Assembly (NCBI RefSeq): GCF_040546025.1
Contig: NZ_JBEPNA010000002.1
Location: forward strand, 62,001-126,000
Origin: Marisediminicola sp040546025
Lineage (GTDB): Bacteria; Actinomycetota; Actinomycetes; Actinomycetales; Microbacteriaceae
Direction: 5' to 3'
Length of the DNA stretch: 64,000 nucleotides
Numbering within the stretch: the first letter of the stretch is position 1; each line of letters begins with the position of its first letter. The notes under the pieces were generated by a model. It did no database searches. It was not told the DNA's origin and worked only from the letters and a program-made list of their open reading frames with translations. The position numbers and the translations under genes were made by a program. This document shows, piece after piece, positions 56,055-64,000 of the stretch.

Positions 56055-57035
56055 TCACTCGTCGTCGTAGTCGGGCGGCAGGTTCGCATCCGTGCCCGGA
56101 ATACCGAGGTCGACGGCGCGCTTGTCGGCCATCGCGAGGAGCCGGCGGATGCGTCCGGCGACGGCATCCTTCGTCATCGGCGGGTCCGCGTGGTGTCCGA
56201 GCTCGTCGAGGCTGGAGTCGCGGAAGTTCAGGCGCAGCTCCCCCGCATACTTCAGGTGGTCCGGCACATTGCCGTCAAGGATCTCCAGTGCCCGTTCGAC
56301 CCGGGCGCAGGCGGCGACGGCGGCCTGCGCGGAGCGACGCAGGTTCGCGTCGTCGAAGTTCACCAGCCGGTTCGCGGTCGCGCGCACCTCCCGGCGCTGG
56401 CGCAGCTCCTCCCAGTGCAGCACGGTGGCGTGCGCGCCCATGTGCACGAGCATCGCGCTGATCGCGTCGGCGTCGCGGATGACGACGCGGTGCACGCCGC
56501 GCACTTCGCGGGCCTTCGCCTGCACCTTGAGACGGCCGGCGGCGCCGACGAGGGCGAGGGCCGATTCGTTGCCGGGGCAGGTGATCTCGAGCGCCGCGGA
56601 GCGGCCGGGGTCGGTGAGCGAGCCGTGGGCGAGGAACGCGCCACGCCACACGGCGGCGATCTCCTCGCGGCTTCCGGTCGTGAGCCGGTTGGGGAGGCCG
56701 CGGATGGGGCGGCGTCGCGCGTCGAGAAGCCCCGTCTGCCGGGCGAGCGTCTCCCCGCCGTCGAGCACGCGCACGAGGTAGTGGCTCGTGCGGCGCAGGC
56801 CGGAGGCGGACATCACGGAGATCTCGCTGCGCACGCCGTACAGCTCGGCGAGGTCCTTGCGCACGCGCTTCGCGAGCTGGGCGGTGTCGAGCTCGGATTC
56901 GACCGCGATGCGCCCCGAGATGAGGTGGAGCCCGCCCGAGAAGCGCAGGATGGTGGCGAGTTCGGCGGCGCGAACGGTCGTCTTGGCGACCTCGATGCGA
57001 GCCAGTTCGTCTTTGACGTCGGCGGTTAGAGCCAC
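56055..57035 (-). CDS. whiA: WhiA, sporulation/cell-division regulator homologue
   Basis: DNA-binding protein of 326 aa widely kept in Gram-positives. The N-terminal half is a degenerate LAGLIDADG homing-endonuclease fold (FRGAFLAHGSLTDPGR) without catalytic acids, and the C-terminal half has a helix-turn-helix (DELGHHADPPMTKDAVAGRIRR region). In streptomycetes it controls sporulation septation; in non-sporulating relatives it affects division and chromosome segregation. 64 bp after rapZ. Confidence 0.95.
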   Translation of the reverse strand: MALTADVKDELARIEVAKTTVRAAELATILRFSGGLHLISGRIAVESELDTAQLAKRVRKDLAELYGVRSEISVMSASGLRRTSHYLVRVLDGGETLARQTGLLDARRRPIRGLPNRLTTGSREEIAAVWRGAFLAHGSLTDPGRSAALEITCPGNESALALVGAAGRLKVQAKAREVRGVHRVVIRDADAISAMLVHMGAHATVLHWEELRQRREVRATANRLVNFDDANLRRSAQAAVAACARVERALEILDGNVPDHLKYAGELRLNFRDSSLDELGHHADPPMTKDAVAGRIRRLLAMADKRAVDLGIPGTDANLPPDYDDE

Positions 57036-57099
57036 GGTGGGGAAATCCTTTGCTGTTCGTGTCGGCCGTACGCCGGCGACCCGGTTATCCGGGTGAGAT

Positions 57100-57975
57100 T
57101 CACTCGCGACCGAGGTCGCGGTGCTTGACGCTCACGGCCACACCGGGAAGGCCTCGAAGTCGCGTGGCAAACTCTTCCGCGACGGCGACCGATCGGTGCT
57201 TCCCCCCGGTGCATCCAATGGCGATCGTAGCGTGTCTCTTGTTCTCGCGCTGATAGCCGGCGAGCACCGGAGTGATGGCCGCGGCATAGTCTGTCACGAA
57301 CTGGCCCGCTCCTTCTTGCGCGAGCACGTAGTCGCTCACCTGGCGGTCGAGGCCGGTGAACGAACGAAGCTCCGGGATCCAGAACGGATTGGGCAGGAAG
57401 CGCATGTCGGCGACGAGGTCCGCGTCGGTCGGGAGTCCGTACTTGAAGCCGAAACTCAAAAGCGTCACCTGCAGCCCGGGTGTGTCGACCCCGGTGAAGG
57501 CCTCGACGATCGTGGTCGACAGCTGGTGGATGTTCAGGTCGGAGGTGTCGATGATGAGGTCGCTCGCCTCCCGCAGGTCAAGCATCTTCTCGCGCTCCGC
57601 GGTGATCCCGTCGAGGATCGTGCCGTCCTCCTGGAGCGGATGCGGGCGCCGTACCTGCTCGAACCGGCGCACGAGCGCGGCATCCGTCGCCTCGAGGAAG
57701 AGCACTCGGAGCTGGGTGCCGTTGCGCAGGGAGCGGATGATCTCGTCGAGGTCGCGAAACAGCGCGCCGCCGCGAACATCGACGACGGCGGCGATCTTGG
57801 GCAGGTTCGAGCCGGCCCGTTCGACGAGCTCGACGAGCGGGCGGAGCATCTGTGGCGGGAGGTTGTCGACGACGTACCAGCCGAGGTCTTCGAGGGCGTT
57901 GCCCACCGTCGACCTGCCCGCTCCCGACATGCCGGTGATGATGAGTACTTCCTGCTGGACGGGAGGGTCGGTCAT
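57100..57975 (-). CDS. rapZ: RapZ/YvcJ-family nucleotide-binding protein
   Basis: P-loop protein of 291 aa. Walker A reads GMSGAGRS near residues 15-22, with Arg in the place of the usual Lys. The C-terminal domain has SFGFKYGLP and GCTGGKHRSVA, which in E. coli RapZ bind a small RNA or glucosamine-6-phosphate; the role in actinobacteria is unclear. ATG 57975 is chosen (TDPPVQQEVLIITG follows). It sits between uvrC and whiA. Confidence 0.93.
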   Translation of the reverse strand: MTDPPVQQEVLIITGMSGAGRSTVGNALEDLGWYVVDNLPPQMLRPLVELVERAGSNLPKIAAVVDVRGGALFRDLDEIIRSLRNGTQLRVLFLEATDAALVRRFEQVRRPHPLQEDGTILDGITAEREKMLDLREASDLIIDTSDLNIHQLSTTIVEAFTGVDTPGLQVTLLSFGFKYGLPTDADLVADMRFLPNPFWIPELRSFTGLDRQVSDYVLAQEGAGQFVTDYAAAITPVLAGYQRENKRHATIAIGCTGGKHRSVAVAEEFATRLRGLPGVAVSVKHRDLGRE

Positions 57976-58048
57976 CGTGTTCGTTGCCGCTTCTGCTCGA
58001 TTCGGGGTGCCGTACGGGGTCAAGCCTACCGATGTGCGCGCGGGGGCC

Positions 58049-59917
58049 TCAGGCGCGGAGCGTGCGGTGGATGACCTCGGCGAGGGCGGGGCCGATTCCC
58101 TTGACCTCGGTGATCGCCTCAGCATCCGCCGCCCTGAGCTGTTTGACCGAGCCGAAGTGTCGCAGAAGCTCACGGATGCGGGACGGCCCGAGCCCCGGGA
58201 TGCCATCGAGCACCGTGGAGATGTCCTTGCTCCGGCGCTGGCGCTGGTAGCTGATCGCGAAGCGGTGCGCCTCGTCTCGGATCCGCTGGAACAGGAATAG
58301 GGCGTCGCTGTTGCGCGGCAGGATCACGGGGTAGTCGGAGTCGGGCAGCCAGATCTCCTCGAGCCGTTTGGCGATGCCGCAAAGCTGGATCCCGGTCACC
58401 CCGGCGTCGGCCATCGCCTTCGCTGCGGCCGCGACCTGCGGCTGGCCGCCGTCGACGATGAGCAGGTTCGGACGGTAGGCGAACTTCTTGACCGCCTGGT
58501 CGTCGTCACCCGCACGGGTGGTCTCCTGGTCGACGTTCGCGAGCCGGCGGGACAGGGTCTGGTAGATCGACTGGGTGTCGTCGGTGGACTCGGGGATGCT
58601 GAACCGGCGGTACTGGTCCTTCTTGGGCAGCCCGTCCTCGAAGACGACCATCGAGGCGACGATGTTGGTGCCGCTCAAGTGGGACACGTCGAAGCACTCC
58701 ATCCGCAGGGGGGCGTCCGGCATGCCGAGCGCCTCCTGGATGTCGGCGAGGGCCTGCGACCTCGCGACGAAGTCGCCACTGCGCTTGGACTTGTAGAGCA
58801 CGAGCGCGTTGTGGGCGTTCGTGGCGACGGTGAGAGCGAGGGCCGCCTTGTCGCCACGCTGCGCGCTCCGCAGGGTCACACGCCCGGTGTCGCCGCGGTG
58901 TGCGCGGATGCCGGTGAGCAGCAGCTCGAGCGCGGCCGAGTCGTCGGGGAGCTCGGGGATGAGGATCTCGCGCGGCGGCACCGCGTCCTCGTAGGCTTTC
59001 TGCAGCACCGTGTCGACGAGGGCGCCGAGGTCGAGGTCGAGCTCCTTGTCGACGACCCAGCCGCGCACCCCGCGGATCCGCCCGCCGCGCACCATGAACT
59101 GCTGCACCGCTGCGGCGAGCTCGTCGTGCGCGATGCCGAAGATGTCGACGTCGATGTCGTCGTGAAGCACGATCGTGCTCTTCGACAGGGCCGCCTCGAG
59201 GGCGCCCAGTTGGTCGCGGATGCGGGCCGCCGACTCGTAGTCCTGCTCCGCCGCCGCGCGCTTCATCCGTGTGGTGAGCTCGGCGAGGTAGCGGGAGTCG
59301 TTGCCGCCCATGAAGGAGGCGAAGTCGAGGGCGACAGACTTGTGCTCCTCGTTCGTGACCCGCCCGACGCACGGCGCGACGCACTTGCCGATGTCGCCGA
59401 GAAGGCACGGCCGGCCGGTCTGCTCGGCCCTCTTGTAGGTCGACTCGGTGCAGCTGCGCATCGGGAACGCCTTGAGCATCTGGTCGACCGTCTCGCGGAT
59501 CGCCCAGACCTTCGTGTACGGGCCGAAATAGCGCGCCCCGGGGATCTTGCGGTTGCGGGTGATGAACACCCGCGGCACGGGGTCGCCGAGCGTGATCGCG
59601 AGGTACGGGTAGGTCTTGTCGTCCCGGAACTTCACGTTGAAGGGCGGGTCGAACTCCTTGATCCAGGTGTACTCGAGCTGCAGGGCCTCGAACTCGGAGC
59701 CGACGACGGTCCACTCGACGGCGTCGGCGGCGAGCACCATCCGCCTGGTGCGCTCATGCAGGGTGCGCAGCGGCGCGAAGTAGTTGCTCAGCCTCGCCCG
59801 GAGGCTGTTCGCCTTGCCCACGTAGAGCACACGGCCGGAGGCGTCGCTGAACCGGTAGACGCCCGGCCGGGTGGGGATGTCACCGGGTTTCGGCCGGTAG
59901 GGGACGGTGTCGGCCAT
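58049..59917 (-). CDS. uvrC: Excinuclease ABC subunit C
   Basis: Nuclease that makes both incisions in nucleotide excision repair; 622 aa. The GIY-YIG domain is at the N-terminus (RPGVYRFSDASGRVLYVGKA), a UVR segment near 205-240 contacts UvrB, an RNase H-like domain follows (DGGQPQVAAA), and helix-hairpin-helix motifs end it (IPGLGPSRIRELLRHFGS). It starts three bases after the uvrA stop. Confidence 0.97.
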   Translation of the reverse strand: MADTVPYRPKPGDIPTRPGVYRFSDASGRVLYVGKANSLRARLSNYFAPLRTLHERTRRMVLAADAVEWTVVGSEFEALQLEYTWIKEFDPPFNVKFRDDKTYPYLAITLGDPVPRVFITRNRKIPGARYFGPYTKVWAIRETVDQMLKAFPMRSCTESTYKRAEQTGRPCLLGDIGKCVAPCVGRVTNEEHKSVALDFASFMGGNDSRYLAELTTRMKRAAAEQDYESAARIRDQLGALEAALSKSTIVLHDDIDVDIFGIAHDELAAAVQQFMVRGGRIRGVRGWVVDKELDLDLGALVDTVLQKAYEDAVPPREILIPELPDDSAALELLLTGIRAHRGDTGRVTLRSAQRGDKAALALTVATNAHNALVLYKSKRSGDFVARSQALADIQEALGMPDAPLRMECFDVSHLSGTNIVASMVVFEDGLPKKDQYRRFSIPESTDDTQSIYQTLSRRLANVDQETTRAGDDDQAVKKFAYRPNLLIVDGGQPQVAAAAKAMADAGVTGIQLCGIAKRLEEIWLPDSDYPVILPRNSDALFLFQRIRDEAHRFAISYQRQRRSKDISTVLDGIPGLGPSRIRELLRHFGSVKQLRAADAEAITEVKGIGPALAEVIHRTLRA

Positions 59918-59920
59918 CGG

Positions 59921-62890
<2,970 letters not shown>

Positions 62891-62976
62891 CCTCTATATC
62901 CTACGGATGCGCCCGACATCGGCCTGACAGCGGGCCGTGAGCGCCCTCCCCGGGCGCCCATCCACCGCGGGGCCGC

Positions 62977-64000
62977 TCATGCGAGGTGCCCGGCCGCCTC
63001 CATCTGGCGCAGCTCCTTCTTCAGGTCGGAGACCTCGTCGCGCAGACGCGCCGCGAGCTCGAACTTCAGCTCCCCGGCCGCCTGCAGCATCTGCTCGTTG
63101 AGATCGCGGATGATGCTCTCGAGGTCGCCCGCACCGGCCGCCGCAAGGCCCTCCCGGCGCAGCCCCGGCGTGGGGGAACGTTTGCGGCCGTCGCGGCCGG
63201 CGAGCAGCGCCTGCGTGTCGGCCTGCTCCCGCTGCAGGATCTCGGTGATGTCGGCGATGCGCTTGCGCAGTGGCTGCGGGTCGACGCCGCGTTCGAGGTT
63301 GTAGGCGACCTGCTTCTCGCGCCGCCTCGTGGTCTCGTCGATCGCCTTCTTCATCGAGTCGGTGAGCACGTCGGCGTACATGTGCACGGCACCGGAGACG
63401 TTGCGCGCCGCGCGGCCGATGGTCTGGATGAGGGACGTCGCGGACCGCAGGAAGCCCTCCTTGTCGGCATCCAGAATCGCGACGAGCGACACCTCGGGAA
63501 GGTCGAGACCTTCCCGGAGCAGGTTGATGCCCACGAGAACGTCGTAGACCCCGGCGCGCAGCTCGGTGAGCAGCTCGACCCGGCGGAGGGTGTCGACGTC
63601 GGAGTGCAGGTACCGCACGCGCACCCCGGCCTCACCGAGGAAGTCGGTGAGCTCCTCCGCCATCTTCTTGGTGAGGGTCGTGACGAGCACCCGCTCGTCC
63701 TTCGCCGCCCGAATGCGGATCTCCTCGAGCAGGTCGTCGATCTGGCCCTTCGTCGGCTTGACGACGATTTCGGGGTCGATGAGTCCTGTCGGCCGGATGA
63801 TCTGCTCGACGACGGAGTCGGTGATGCCCATCTCGTACTTGCCCGGGGTCGCCGACAGATACACCTTCTGCCCGACCCGGTCGAGGAACTCGTTGAACTT
63901 GAGCGGGCGGTTGTCCATGGCGCTCGGAAGACGGAATCCGTGCTCCACGAGGGTGCGCTTGCGCGAGGCATCCCCCTCGTACATCGCCCCGATCTGCGGG
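62977..64000 (-). CDS. uvrB: Excinuclease ABC subunit B, 3' part (runs off window)
   Basis: C-terminal about 340 residues of UvrB, the helicase-like subunit that verifies damage and recruits UvrC. Visible are MYEGDASRKR, the SF2 motif QTIGRAARN, and the C-terminal UVR motif (LNEQMLQAAGELKFELAARLRDE region) that pairs with UvrC. The N-terminal ATP-binding domain lies outside the window. 86 bp separate it from uvrA. Confidence 0.95.
   Translation of the reverse strand, partial: PQIGAMYEGDASRKRTLVEHGFRLPSAMDNRPLKFNEFLDRVGQKVYLSATPGKYEMGITDSVVEQIIRPTGLIDPEIVVKPTKGQIDDLLEEIRIRAAKDERVLVTTLTKKMAEELTDFLGEAGVRVRYLHSDVDTLRRVELLTELRAGVYDVLVGINLLREGLDLPEVSLVAILDADKEGFLRSATSLIQTIGRAARNVSGAVHMYADVLTDSMKKAIDETTRRREKQVAYNLERGVDPQPLRKRIADITEILQREQADTQALLAGRDGRKRSPTPGLRREGLAAAGAGDLESIIRDLNEQMLQAAGELKFELAARLRDEVSDLKKELRQMEAAGHLA

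Overview
The window is 64 kb of high-GC chromosomal DNA from an actinobacterium, most likely of the family Microbacteriaceae. The evidence is the gene content and order: the WhiA/RapZ/UvrABC block, RbpA, OpcA, the SUF operon with an embedded Rieske protein, the imuA'-imuB-dnaE2 cassette, GlgM/GlgC, CtaA/CtaB next to transketolase, and frequent GTG starts and 4-bp stop/start overlaps. The genus cannot be told from this alone. I see no rRNA or tRNA gene, CRISPR array, transposase, integrase or prophage gene. Nearly all of the window is coding and looks like core chromosome.

Layout: 1-4.3 kb is the end of an alpha-galactoside uptake and cleavage operon (ABC permease, sugar-binding lipoprotein, GH36 alpha-galactosidase whose only sensible start is ATC). 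4.3-5.4 kb is a small degraded zone with a 57-bp repeat pair, a lipoprotein pseudogene and a 77-bp palindromic repeat. 5.4-11.3 kb is the LexA-controlled translesion-synthesis mutasome operon. 11.3-16.2 kb, on the minus strand, holds a membrane protein with what looks like an alpha/beta-hydrolase split by a membrane domain, an SF2 helicase and a GlsB-type stress protein. 16.5-25.2 kb is a mosaic of short units: GDSL hydrolase, fatty acid desaturase, DD-carboxypeptidase, APH-like kinase, SPOUT methyltransferase, sirtuin plus histidine phosphatase, glycosyltransferase plus alpha/beta hydrolase. 25.3-32.2 kb centres on storage sugars (TreS; divergent GlgM/GlgC) with an exonuclease, L31 type B, a lone ABC ATPase and SerB. 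32.2-36.0 kb has FabG, DUF3099, a small putative metal-binding protein, SURF1 and an ABC-F ATPase.

36.0-43.1 kb carries two more copies of the 77-bp repeat, the SUF iron-sulfur operon (sufB-sufD-Rieske-sufC-sufT), and heme A synthesis (ctaA, ctaB) converging on a tandem/inverted repeat cluster. 43.3-51.5 kb is a pentose-phosphate operon (tkt-tal-pgi-zwf-opcA-pgl), with coupled starts at tal/pgi and from zwf to pgl. It converges on rbpA, secG, tpiA, pgk and gap, followed by sodA, whiA, rapZ, uvrC, uvrA and the 3' part of uvrB, which runs off the window.

The best-supported notable items are: (1) an SOS box in the promoter of imuA', probably giving a leaderless mRNA; (2) a 77-bp imperfect-palindrome family whose stems show a compensatory base-pair change; (3) an ATC-initiated alpha-galactosidase; (4) a putative Ser-Asp-His hydrolase interrupted by a polytopic membrane domain; (5) a lipoprotein pseudogene with two +1 lesions. 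I found no convincing whole new defence or metabolic system.
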